This document shows positions 25,616 through 30,781 of a DNA stretch of 36,360 nucleotides, piece after piece. Source of the stretch: a virus; IMG/VR virus record IMGVR_UViG_3300025592_000032, positions 1 to 36,360 of that record. One strand, given 5' to 3'. The notes below the pieces were generated by a model, which was not told the origin of the DNA, searched no databases, and saw nothing but the letters and a program-made list of their open reading frames with translations. Every line of letters starts with the position of its first letter. Within the stretch, counting starts at the first letter, position 1. Position numbers and translations under genes: made by a program.

Positions 25616-25796
25616 CAGACTCCTCCACCAAAGTTTCACACGACCCTAAGGAATGGCTTGTTATCGCTGTCCAGTTTTCTTCAACGGGGCCGGGGTGGAG
25701 GGTTTGTGTTACACCGGGTTTGCCGTTGCCGACGATGATGAGGATGGTTTCTCCGCAGGAGCATTCGTGGCTCATCGTGTTTTGCTTACGAAACAT
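25608..25796 (-). CDS. Small Cys-containing hypothetical protein
   Basis: 62 residues from ATG at 25796. That ATG overlaps the stop of the PP-loop gene (TAATG), with GGGGAG a little further upstream than ideal. The N-terminal SHECSCGETI resembles the CRCGERIV of the next protein, so the two may be diverged relatives. The rest (GNGKPGVTQTLHPGPVEENW) has no known domain. An internal ATG seven codons later is also possible. Its tight coupling to the PP-loop enzyme suggests a shared process. Confidence 0.45.
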   Translation of the reverse strand: MFRKQNTMSHECSCGETILIIVGNGKPGVTQTLHPGPVEENWTAITSHSLGSCETLVEESGG

Positions 25797-26587
25797 TATG
25801 TAAAACAACTCCCCGAATCGCAGCCCTCCGGCCCCTCCAAATCAAGAGCCATCTGGTCATCAACCACCCTGTCCAACGGCGCACCAAACTTCGTCATCCA
25901 CATTTTGTACCCTTTCCCCAGTTCATCGCAACGATCACCCATCGCTTCCTCGATCTCAACGGCTTTCGCAAACAACGCTGGCCTCTCATTTTTCAACTCC
26001 CGCCACGACTCCATCGAATGAAACGGACAAAAAAAGCAAGCCGAACGAGGAGGCTTAGGCAACCCCACCTCCTCTATCACATCGAAACAATCCCTGCGGT
26101 GCATCCCCAAATCCAACAAAGGGTAATCCAACAACTGATCGTCAAACCCGCTGTCTGTTCTCGCCCTCTGAATCTCATCAACACTAATACCCAAACCAAC
26201 TGTCGCCGGGTTCTCGCTCGTCGAACCGAGTTTACGATGCCAACGATGCACAACCTTTATTTTGTAATCGCCCGTGCATTTTCTCCGCCCAGGAGCCGTC
26301 CCCACATACATAGGGATAATGATCGAACGTGTCGGACGCAAAATGTCCTCCACTAAAGTAATCGGTTTCCCGCGCAAAGTGTTGTGAAGCTCATGTAGTT
26401 CAATACCGTGCTTCTTCGCAAACGGTTTATGGTACTCATGGAAATATTCGATAGTCAATGGGTCTTCACTATCGTCGCCAACGTTCGCAAACAGGAACGC
26501 GTCATACGGATCAGGTAACCGGCCCAACGCTTGCAACGCCAAAACAGCCGTCGATTGGACACCTCCACCGAAACTAAAGAACCTCAC
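25796..26587 (-). CDS. PP-loop ATPase, PAPS reductase-like
   Basis: 263 residues from GTG at 26587 (GGGAG 7 nt upstream; a TTG at 26593 is less likely). The PP-loop is FSFGGGVQST at ~3-13, which binds ATP and activates a substrate by adenylation. Other blocks are FANVGDDSEDP, RRKCTGDYKI, SACFFCPFHS and CDSGSCF; these Cys may hold an Fe-S cluster or relay sulfur. Proteins of this type are common in actinophages under the name PAPS reductase-like, but sulfate reduction is unproven for them. Relatives act in tRNA thiolation and DNA phosphorothioation. No dnd-type partner is present here. It heads the minus-strand block next to the origin-like region. Confidence 0.75.
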   Translation of the reverse strand: MRFFSFGGGVQSTAVLALQALGRLPDPYDAFLFANVGDDSEDPLTIEYFHEYHKPFAKKHGIELHELHNTLRGKPITLVEDILRPTRSIIIPMYVGTAPGRRKCTGDYKIKVVHRWHRKLGSTSENPATVGLGISVDEIQRARTDSGFDDQLLDYPLLDLGMHRRDCFDVIEEVGLPKPPRSACFFCPFHSMESWRELKNERPALFAKAVEIEEAMGDRCDELGKGYKMWMTKFGAPLDRVVDDQMALDLEGPEGCDSGSCFT

Positions 26588-26666
26588 AACCAATCTCCCT
26601 TACTCGTAGAACCACAACACTACACCAAAAACCCGCCAAACACAAGAACCTAACGCCGCCACCACC

Positions 26667-26675
26667 TGCTATAGT
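26667..26675 (+). promoter_or_regulatory. Extended -10 promoter on the plus strand
   Basis: TGC-TATAGT, the same sequence as at 11822..11830 and 36206..36214. No -35 is seen. It would start a transcript near 26682 that runs through a highly structured segment and towards the low-complexity frame at 26844. Confidence 0.4.
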
Positions 26676-26681
26676 AAAACC

Positions 26682-26828
26682 AACACCGATTTTCTGGTGT
26701 TTCCCGCCTAACCCGCGAGAGGCTCGCCCGTCAGAGGGGCTTCAACCCCCTGCACCAAAAGACAAGAGTCAGCAGGGGTAGAACAGTCCAGGACAAAGCT
26801 AGTTCAAGGCAGACTGGCCTCAACTAGC
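26682..26828 (+). ncRNA. Structured RNA segment with mutually exclusive hairpins
   Basis: Consecutive stems are AACACC/GGTGTT (26682..26701), GCGAG/CTCGC (26715..26727), and AGGGG/CCCCT with a 7-nt loop (26735..26751). The strand CCCCTGC (26747..26753) can instead pair with GCAGGGG (26772..26778). Last comes GCTAGTT/AACTAGC (26798..26828) enclosing AGGC/GCCT. The last stem ends directly before GGAGGG (26829..26834). The alternative pairing is the hallmark of a switch or attenuator. It could equally be a stable small RNA. No Rfam family could be assigned by eye. Confidence 0.4.
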
Positions 26829-26843
26829 GGAGGGACCCAAGGG

Positions 26844-27146
26844 ATGCCACCGCCCAAACACACCCGCCGCCCCGACACACCCGCCACAAGTGTCACAAGT
26901 GTCATAAGTGTCACCCCCAACCAAAAACCACAAGCCACCCAAACTGCCACAAACCCACAGCCAAACAAACCCACCCCGGCAGACCACACAAACACACCCC
27001 ACAACACACACAACAAACACACACACAACACCCAAACATTCGACCCAACCAGCCACCAAAACAACCACCCCCAGTCGAAACACAACAACCCAAAAACACC
27101 CCACCACCAGCAAAAACACAAAAACACAACACAACCACACCGATAA
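26844..27146 (+). CDS. Low-complexity Thr/Pro/Asn/His/Gln reading frame, doubtful gene
   Basis: 100 codons from ATG to TAA. The product is almost wholly T, P, N, H, Q, K with no hydrophobic core. In favour: GGAGGG lies 9 nt before the ATG, and a structured leader with an extended -10 promoter precedes it. Against: the frame sits in CA-rich DNA that nearly lacks G, so stops are rare by chance in several frames, and the codons show no other selection that I can see. If real, it would be a disordered early protein. Confidence 0.22.
   Translation: MPPPKHTRRPDTPATSVTSVISVTPNQKPQATQTATNPQPNKPTPADHTNTPHNTHNKHTHNTQTFDPTSHQNNHPQSKHNNPKTPHHQQKHKNTTQPHR
26886..26912 (+). repeat. Three tandem 9-bp repeats, iteron-like
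   Basis: ACAAGTGTC, ACAAGTGTC, ATAAGTGTC lie head to tail with no gap. Spacing is a little under one helical turn. They are in the CA-rich half of the divergent region and could bind an initiator or regulator. Confidence 0.55.
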
Positions 27147-27151
27147 TCAGT

Positions 27152-27222
27152 GGTGGCACGCGGGGGGGCTGGGCAAACCCCCGCAGGGAGGGGGTAACCC
27201 TCACCCCGCCCCGCATGCCACC
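27152..27222. repeat. Long inverted repeat at the strand-composition switch
   Basis: GGTGGCA (27152..27158) pairs with TGCCACC (27216..27222). After one C-A mismatch, GCGGGG (27160..27165) pairs with CCCCGC (27209..27214). The loop contains further G-runs and C-runs, so a G-quadruplex is also possible on the + strand. This is a strong candidate for an origin hairpin or a terminator-like structure. Confidence 0.6.
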
Positions 27223-27274
27223 GGTCCGGCGAGACTATGGGCGGGGGTGGTGGTGGTGGTTGGTGGTGCTTTAT

Positions 27275-27324
27275 TGTTGCCTGGGTGGTGGTGGTGTGTG
27301 TGTGTTGCCTGGGTGGTGGTGGTG
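27275..27324 (+). repeat. 22-bp direct repeat, GT-rich
   Basis: Two perfect copies starting TGTTGCCTGGGTGG at 27275..27296 and 27303..27324, 28 bp apart. The second copy ends just before the TTGACA of the first promoter, so a regulator bound here could act on it. It is part of a broader GGT-rich tract. Confidence 0.5.
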
Positions 27325-27325
27325 C

Positions 27326-27355
27326 TTGACAAGTTAGGTCTAGGTGTGGGATACT
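27326..27355 (+). promoter_or_regulatory. Promoter P1 of the plus-strand block
   Basis: TTGACA (27326..27331), an 18-nt spacer ending TAGGTCTAGGTGTGG, and GATACT (27350..27355). A leader hairpin GTAAGC-TATCCG-GCTTAC follows at 27362..27379. The spacer and hairpin are repeated almost exactly at P2. Confidence 0.75.
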
Positions 27356-27401
27356 TTAAGCGTAAGCTATCCGGCTTACCTTTAGAGAAAAGAGTTTAGT
27401 T

Positions 27402-27536
27402 ATGTTAACTAGTGGAGATTACCGCAGGGTGTGTGGTGCTTTAATCGTGACAGGGGTAGTGGTGGTGGTGTGGTTGTTAGGTGGTTGGCAACTGTTTAAT
27501 GATTGCGTAGCGGTAACAGGTGCGGCTTGTTTATAA
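27402..27536 (+). CDS. 44-residue single-pass membrane peptide
   Basis: ATG at 27402 to TAA at 27536. The peptide MLTSGDYRRVCGALIVTG... has one transmembrane helix (about residues 12-32, rich in V, L, W and G) and two Cys in a short C-terminal tail. The leader contains AGAGAAAAGAG, the same purine motif found before the other plus-strand genes. It is the first gene after P1. An early membrane-acting role is possible but unproven. Confidence 0.5.
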   Translation: MLTSGDYRRVCGALIVTGVVVVVWLLGGWQLFNDCVAVTGAACL

Positions 27537-27556
27537 AAGCTTTTCTTCTGTAAAGC

Positions 27557-27610
27557 TTGACAGCTAGGTCTAGGTGTGGAATAATGACGGGGTAAGCTAT
27601 CCGGCTTACC
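27557..27610 (+). promoter_or_regulatory. Promoter P2 and leader hairpin upstream of the sliding clamp
   Basis: TTGACA (27557..27562), a 17-nt spacer containing TAGGTCTAGGTGTGG, and AATAAT (27580..27585). Then comes the perfect stem GGTAAGC (27591..27597)/GCTTACC (27604..27610) with loop TATCCG, identical in core to the P1 leader. The start codon lies 22 nt further on after TAAAGAAAAGAG. Confidence 0.85.
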
Positions 27611-27632
27611 TTAAAGAAAAGAGAAAAGAACA

Positions 27633-28361
27633 GTGACTACAGAAACTACAGAAAAGGCCGAGGGAATAAGCCCCGGTACTTTAGAAACACTGACAGTAGA
27701 GCTTGACGCTATGCGCTTTAAAGCGTGTATCGATGCGGCCCTTATTGCCGCTAGTAAAGACTACACGCGGCCCATACTGACCGGGGTTCTGATCGTTAAC
27801 CGGGGTGAATGGATCGAACTAGTGTCAACCGATAGCTACCGGTTAAGCGTGATTACCATGCCGGTATTGTCTCCGGCGGTATTCGAGCCGGTCAACATTG
27901 CTACCGATAGCTTAAAGCAACTATCTACCATGCTTAAAGGCATGAAAAGAGGGGTGGTTTCGTTGACCGTTACACCTAGCGCGGCAGGGCCGGCGGTAGT
28001 GGTAGCCACGGTAACCGGCGGGGGGCAGGAATACCCGACCCCGTCAGAACTCCACTACCGTTTAGCGGTAATAGAAGGCGAGTTCCCTAACTACCCTAAC
28101 CTTTTACCTAAGGAGGGTACTTTTTGGGGTGGCCTGGACACCGGTTCTAAGGGCGTAGGGTTTAATCCTAAGTACTTAGCCGATAGTGCTAAGTGGGCTA
28201 CCATTATCCATCGAAGTTATGGCGATAAGGATTTACCGGTAATCTTTGGGGCCGTTGATCACTTAAAGCCTGCCACGCTAACGGTAAGCCATGATCCTAA
28301 CGATACCCCGGACGGGATGCCCCGGCCCGTGTACCTTTTAATGCCAGTCCGGATTAGCTAA
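27633..28361 (+). CDS. Short DnaN-like DNA sliding clamp
   Basis: 242 residues from GTG at 27633. Recognisable clamp motifs are RPILTGVLI (46-54), ELVSTDSYRLSV (62-73), IEGEFPNYPNLLP (147-159), GVGFNPKYLADSAKWA (174-189), and the C-terminal VYLLMPVRI (233-241), which matches the end of bacterial beta clamps. Bacterial clamps have about 370 residues in three domains; this one lacks roughly one domain, so it may form a ring with a different subunit number. It would tether a polymerase, presumably the host enzyme since none is encoded here. It has its own promoter and a perfect terminator. Confidence 0.85.
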   Translation: MTTETTEKAEGISPGTLETLTVELDAMRFKACIDAALIAASKDYTRPILTGVLIVNRGEWIELVSTDSYRLSVITMPVLSPAVFEPVNIATDSLKQLSTMLKGMKRGVVSLTVTPSAAGPAVVVATVTGGGQEYPTPSELHYRLAVIEGEFPNYPNLLPKEGTFWGGLDTGSKGVGFNPKYLADSAKWATIIHRSYGDKDLPVIFGAVDHLKPATLTVSHDPNDTPDGMPRPVYLLMPVRIS

Positions 28362-28393
28362 CGCCTTTAATCCTACTTATAAAAGCTTTACTT

Positions 28394-28428
28394 AAAAGCC
28401 TGCCTACCGTTATGGTTGGCAGGCTTTT
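28394..28428 (+). terminator. Terminator after the sliding clamp
   Basis: Perfect 11-bp stem AAAAGCCTGCC (28394..28404)/GGCAGGCTTTT (28418..28428) with a 13-nt loop. The T-run is part of the stem, as in bidirectional intrinsic terminators. Confidence 0.85.
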
Positions 28429-28448
28429 AAGCGTTTAAGGGGTAAAAG

Positions 28449-28527
28449 CGGCCCCGTAGGTCGATCCTAAGCCCCGCCGGGGTAGTGGTTGGTGGTACCT
28501 TTACCCTACGAAAAGCAGCCGGGGCCG
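28449..28527 (+). repeat. Interrupted inverted repeat upstream of the tandem repeats
   Basis: CGGCCCCG (28449..28456) and CGGGGCCG (28520..28527) are inverted copies. Inside are further pairs: GTAGG with CCTAC, and CCCCG-CC-GGGG. The segment lies between the clamp terminator and the 20-bp repeats, with no reading frame, and may be a structured control element. Confidence 0.4.
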
Positions 28528-28534
28528 ATCATCC

Positions 28535-28601
28535 CACTAACTACCATGATCAGACACTAACTACCATGATCAGACACTAACTACCGTGATCAGACACTAA
28601 C
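28535..28601 (+). repeat. 20-bp tandem repeats (3.35 copies)
   Basis: The unit CACTAACTACCATGATCAGA occurs at 28535, 28555 and 28575 (third copy with one A-to-G change), then a partial copy at 28595. Each holds the palindrome TGATCA. The 20-bp period is close to two helical turns, so bound proteins would line up on one face. The array ends 30 bp before promoter P3. Confidence 0.85.
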
Positions 28602-28630
28602 CAGGCGGTGAAAGTTTTTGGGCGTAATAC

Positions 28631-28660
28631 TTGACGGGGTGGGTAAAAGTGTGGAATAAT
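28631..28660 (+). promoter_or_regulatory. Promoter P3 downstream of the tandem repeats
   Basis: TTGACG (28631..28636), an 18-nt spacer, and AATAAT (28655..28660). The stretch GTGTGGAATAATGACGGGG is shared with P2. The leader ends TAAAGAAAAGAG before the ATG at 28708. The repeats just upstream suggest regulated activity. Confidence 0.8.
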
Positions 28661-28707
28661 GACGGGGCGGGGTAAGTAGCCTCGCAGCTCTAAAGAAAAG
28701 AGAAGCT

Positions 28708-28878
28708 ATGCGAATAGTAAAAGTGGCAGCCGATGATCTAGCCGAGGGTGACGAGCTACCCCGTTACGGGGTGGTTGGTGACATCGAACTAACGAAAAGC
28801 GGGGCGGTAGTGGTCCATGCAACATGGCGCACTCTTACCCTGGCGGCAGATACCGCCGTGCCTGTCTACCGGGGTTAG
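28708..28878 (+). CDS. 56-residue hypothetical protein
   Basis: ATG at 28708 to TAG at 28878. The peptide MRIVKVAADDLAEGDELPR...DIELTKSGAVVVHATW...VYRG is probably a small beta-barrel-like or beta-sheet protein with an acidic loop. No family is named. It is the only gene between P3 and a hairpin terminator, so it is a monocistronic unit under the tandem-repeat-linked promoter, which suggests a regulatory or early takeover product. Confidence 0.6.
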   Translation: MRIVKVAADDLAEGDELPRYGVVGDIELTKSGAVVVHATWRTLTLAADTAVPVYRG

Positions 28879-28881
28879 CAG

Positions 28882-28920
28882 CCTTTTAGCCTGCCGCCGT
28901 TTTGGTGGCAGGCTTTTAGG
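28882..28920 (+). terminator. Terminator after the 56-residue gene
   Basis: AGCCTGCC (28888..28895) pairs with GGCAGGCT (28907..28914), extended inward by GCC/GGT and followed by TTT. The stem core is the same AGCCTGCC/GGCAGGCT as in the clamp terminator, so the two may be duplicated elements. Confidence 0.8.
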
Positions 28921-28964
28921 GTGCCAACCTGGTACCGATTGACTAAAGAAAAGAGAAAAGCAAC

Positions 28965-29243
28965 GTGGACAGAATCACAGAAAAGGACCTAAAGCGGCAG
29001 CTAAAAGTGTTAAACGCTTTAACCGGTCATAAAGAAACCCCGTTCGAAGAGGTTAACGGGGCGTATGTATGGAATACCGGGACGTATTGCCTAGGCATGG
29101 CATACGGCGGCTGTCGGATAGAGCAGATAGTAAACAGCGGCGGCGGCTGTTCTGATGTATCGATGCGGGGTACACGTCGCGAGGTTTACGAACAACTCCG
29201 GACAGCTGTCCGCGTGTTATCCGATTACCAGGCGGCGGAGTGA
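28965..29243 (+). CDS. Conserved actinophage protein of unknown function
   Basis: 92 residues from GTG at 28965 (TAAAGAAAAGAG upstream). The sequence 'ITEKDLKRQLKVLNALTGHKETPFEEVNGAYVWNTGTYCLGMAYGGCRIEQIVNSGGGCSDV...RREVYEQLRTAVRVL' matches, from memory, a small protein common in mycobacteriophages and other actinophages, with the pattern N...G.Y....AYGG......N.GGG. The function of that family is unknown to me. This supports the actinobacterial host call. It overlaps the next gene by TGATG. Confidence 0.7.
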   Translation: MDRITEKDLKRQLKVLNALTGHKETPFEEVNGAYVWNTGTYCLGMAYGGCRIEQIVNSGGGCSDVSMRGTRREVYEQLRTAVRVLSDYQAAE

Positions 29244-29368
29244 TGCAGGACAAGCTTGTCCACGCTTTAGGGTGGGCTATCGGGATCGTGTCCCTAGCTT
29301 TAGCGTCCCGCCCGGTCGATGATCCTAACGGGATGTTAGACCCCGACAAGTACAGAGAGGAAAGGTAA
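29243..29368 (+). CDS. 41-residue small protein with a short hydrophobic segment
   Basis: ATG overlaps the stop of the previous gene (TGATG) and the frame ends at TAA 29368. The N-terminal half (LVHALGWAIGIVSLALASR) could be a short membrane helix; the rest is polar (DDPNGMLDPDKYREER). GAGAGGAAAGG at its 3' end serves as the ribosome site of the next gene, supporting the operon. Function unknown. Confidence 0.45.
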   Translation: MQDKLVHALGWAIGIVSLALASRPVDDPNGMLDPDKYREER

Positions 29369-29372
29369 AGAA

Positions 29373-29555
29373 ATGAAAGAAAACCGACTACACCCCGGCG
29401 AAAAGGTTTATACCTGCCGCCATTTTTACGGCGACAAGCTCGCGCTATGCCAGGGGAAGGGTTGCGGGAACTTCATCAGTGATTGCCAAACCTGCCGGGC
29501 GACCTGTCCGGAATGTCACCCGCTGGGCATCCCGGCCGGGTCGCTCGAAGAATAA
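29373..29555 (+). CDS. 60-residue Cys-rich zinc-finger-like protein
   Basis: Seven Cys and several His in 60 residues: YTCRHF, ALCQGKGC, DCQTCRATCPECHP. The spacing suggests one or two small zinc sites (C-x2-C, C-x3-C, C-x2-C). It follows AGGAAAGG. It is the last gene of the plus-strand block, before a strong terminator. A DNA- or protein-binding role is plausible; no family is recognised. Confidence 0.6.
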   Translation: MKENRLHPGEKVYTCRHFYGDKLALCQGKGCGNFISDCQTCRATCPECHPLGIPAGSLEE

Positions 29556-29569
29556 AGCCGGTAAAGGTC

Positions 29570-29606
29570 AAGCCCCGCCCCGCCGTAAAGGTAGGGCGGG
29601 GCTTTT
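29570..29606 (+). terminator. Strong intrinsic terminator ending the plus-strand block
   Basis: AAGCCCCGCCC (29570..29580) pairs perfectly with GGGCGGGGCTT (29594..29604), followed by TTTT. Loop of 13 nt. It sits 15 bp after the last plus-strand stop. Confidence 0.9.
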
Positions 29607-29661
29607 CTATGCCTAAAGCAGGCCAGCAAAAAACCAGGAAAAGTTTCCCCCCAAAAACAAC

Positions 29662-29704
29662 GAAACAGACACCTGACACGAACCAAGAAACAGACACCTG
29701 ACAC
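29662..29704. repeat. 18-bp direct repeat
   Basis: GAAACAGACACCTGACAC occurs perfectly at 29662..29679 and 29687..29704 (offset 25 bp), between the two convergent terminators. No gene is supported here. Confidence 0.7.
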
Positions 29705-29710
29705 AAACAG

Positions 29711-29750
29711 AGAACCCCCCGCCGGAAGGAGATAACCAGCGAGGGGTTCT
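29711..29750. terminator. Bidirectional terminator between convergent blocks
   Basis: AGAACCCC (29711..29718) pairs with GGGGTTCT (29743..29750). After one mismatch, CGC (29720..29722) pairs with GCG (29739..29741). It lies 50 bp past the end of the minus-strand operon and after the plus-strand terminator. Confidence 0.65.
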
Positions 29751-29799
29751 GTAGTTTAGTGGCGGCGAGGAAGAAAGAGTAAGACCTCGCCGCCTTGAA

Positions 29800-30117
29800 T
29801 CACTTTAGCACGGTGTCGCGCAGTTTCGCTATGTCTGCTAATAGTTTTTCTTTCGACACGGGATTCCCTGATGGCGGCAACGCCTTATACATTGGTTCTG
29901 CTGCCCGTTTCAACGCTGCGACCTCAGCTACCACCGTAGACATAGCAGGCCACCATTCTTCCGTCGCGGCTAACCGATCCATTGCTTTACGGGTTAGTTC
30001 GTAATCCATCGCCGACAAGCGTTGATGCCAAGACATTATTGTTGCATCCAAGATTTTGGATTGCGGCCACACACTAGACATGCCGAACAAGATACGGTCT
30101 GCTTCTTCGTTAGTCAT
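29800..30117 (-). CDS. Probable helicase-loader/replisome-organiser-type protein
   Basis: 105 residues. The helical pattern 'MTNEEADRILFGMSSVWPQSKILDATIMSWHQRLSAMDYELTRKAMDRLAATEEWWPAMSTVVAEV' resembles the phage G39P-type helicase loader family, where an N-terminal bundle opens with 'L..l...yP......t...W...L.d.dye....a...l......fpP....i'. Those proteins bring the host or phage replicative helicase to the origin. No helicase is encoded here, so the host DnaB would be the target. It has GGAG upstream and an 8-bp overlap with the previous gene. Last gene of the operon. The family call is from pattern memory. Confidence 0.5.
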   Translation of the reverse strand: MTNEEADRILFGMSSVWPQSKILDATIMSWHQRLSAMDYELTRKAMDRLAATEEWWPAMSTVVAEVAALKRAAEPMYKALPPSGNPVSKEKLLADIAKLRDTVLK

Positions 30118-30376
30118 TGCAGGCTTCTCCTTCTGCTGCTATGTAAAAGGGTTTCGCCATAACGAGTTTAGTTTCTTCGCGCCCCAACCCCCATTGGGTG
30201 CATGCCTGGTTCCATGCGTCGGACCAGTTGTCGGCGTGTTCCAAGTATTCGGAGTACCTTTTCCCTTTGCTTTCTATTACGACTAGGAACGGGGTCATGC
30301 TGGGTCCAAACGAGCGGCGACCGCCATGTCTAACCCGCCGTACCCTGTGCAAAGACTCCCTAGTTTCAACATTCAT
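30110..30376 (-). CDS. 88-residue hypothetical protein
   Basis: Start at ATG 30376 has AAGGA 5 nt upstream and overlaps the previous stop (TAATG). A second ATG 26 codons in has only a weak site. The N-terminus is basic (VRRVRHGGRR). The core 'TPFLVVIESKGKRYSEYLEHADNWSDAWNQACTQWGLGREETKLVMAKPFYI' is a mixed alpha/beta domain of unknown family. Function unknown; it lies in the replication/regulation operon. Confidence 0.5.
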   Translation of the reverse strand: MNVETRESLHRVRRVRHGGRRSFGPSMTPFLVVIESKGKRYSEYLEHADNWSDAWNQACTQWGLGREETKLVMAKPFYIAAEGEACND

Positions 30377-30534
30377 TAGTATCCTTCATCTCGTAGCTCA
30401 GATAACTTTATATCGGCAGCGATCTCAGCCCAATCTTCTTCAGACAAACACTCACAATCATCCCCTCCGAGGCCACATTCGCATTCGTCTTCGTCTGGGG
30501 CATCGTACCAACGGTCAGATAATCCTTCAACCAT
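30376..30534 (-). CDS. 52-residue acidic Cys-containing protein
   Basis: From ATG at 30534 (AAGGAG 8 nt upstream). The longer in-frame extension overlaps the upstream gene and is rejected. The peptide MVEGLSDRWYDAPDEDECEC... contains four Cys in two pairs (CEC, CEC) among many Asp/Glu, then a helix (EEDWAEIAADIKLSELRDEGY). It may bind metal or mimic nucleic acid charge. No family is recognised. Confidence 0.5.
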   Translation of the reverse strand: MVEGLSDRWYDAPDEDECECGLGGDDCECLSEEDWAEIAADIKLSELRDEGY

Positions 30535-30781
30535 TACGTTTCTCCTTCGCCAACCGTTGACTCCGAGCATTCCTACGGGTCTTCCCGCACGACACGCAAC
30601 GGCAACCATCGAGCCACCGCAACTCCGTCCCGTGATCCGCTTTCTTAACAACGGCCTGCTTTGCACGGTTTTTCTTTTCGGCATATTCGCGGTCACCTTC
30701 GGCGCGTAGTTTCTTAAACTCGCCCAACGAAACCGTGTCGTTCAACTCCTTAAAACTCCCGTACTCTTTCCTTATAACCAT
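30527..30781 (-). CDS. Small protein with one HGT/GCRC module
   Basis: 84 residues from ATG at 30781 (GGGAG 5 nt upstream). The C-terminal module HGTELRWLDGCRCVSC..T..NARSQRLAKE repeats the pattern HGT...Y/W..GCRC..C......R found twice in the upstream protein. Two Cys of the CRC, one of the SC and the His probably bind zinc. The N-terminal half is charged and helical (SFKELNDTVSLGEFKKLRAEGDREYAEKKNRAK). The module is common in actinophages; its role is unproven, with nucleic-acid binding likely. Confidence 0.6.
   Translation of the reverse strand: MVIRKEYGSFKELNDTVSLGEFKKLRAEGDREYAEKKNRAKQAVVKKADHGTELRWLDGCRCVSCGKTRRNARSQRLAKEKRNG

Larger units (their letters stand above)
26588..27401. other. 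814-bp divergent intergenic region, candidate replication origin and control region
   Basis: It separates the minus-strand late block from the plus-strand small-gene block. The + strand is almost G-free and rich in C and A from ~26845 to ~27145. It then turns G- and T-rich from ~27150 to 27340. The switch falls on a long inverted repeat (27152..27222). It also contains an extended -10 box, a structured leader, 9-bp tandem repeats, a 22-bp direct repeat and a TTGACA promoter, each listed separately. Such an abrupt strand-composition switch at divergent genes is typical of an origin. No tRNA was recognised. Confidence 0.6.

Noticed and set aside
25796-26587. DNA phosphorothioation (dnd) system
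   Set aside because: Only a generic PP-loop PAPS reductase-like protein is present. No DndB, DndD, DndE or cysteine desulfurase is encoded in the genome.
26735-26778. CCCCTGC-ACCA followed by GCAGGGG looks like a permuted tRNA or two-piece tmRNA with the 3' end upstream of the 5' end
   Set aside because: The segment before the putative acceptor strand cannot form a proper T-arm, since its C-run is already used by the acceptor. No anticodon arm or tag frame is visible. Kept only as a structured RNA with alternative stems.
26804-27399. Long overlapping open frames on both strands in the divergent region
   Set aside because: They are open because the DNA nearly lacks G on one strand and C on the other. 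Their products are W/V/G/C-rich or T/P/N-rich repeats without domains. Only the + frame at 26844 has a ribosome site and is listed at low confidence.
28535-28601. CRISPR-like array
   Set aside because: The repeats are directly adjacent 20-bp tandem units with no spacers, and the Cas4-like gene is part of a phage recombination operon.
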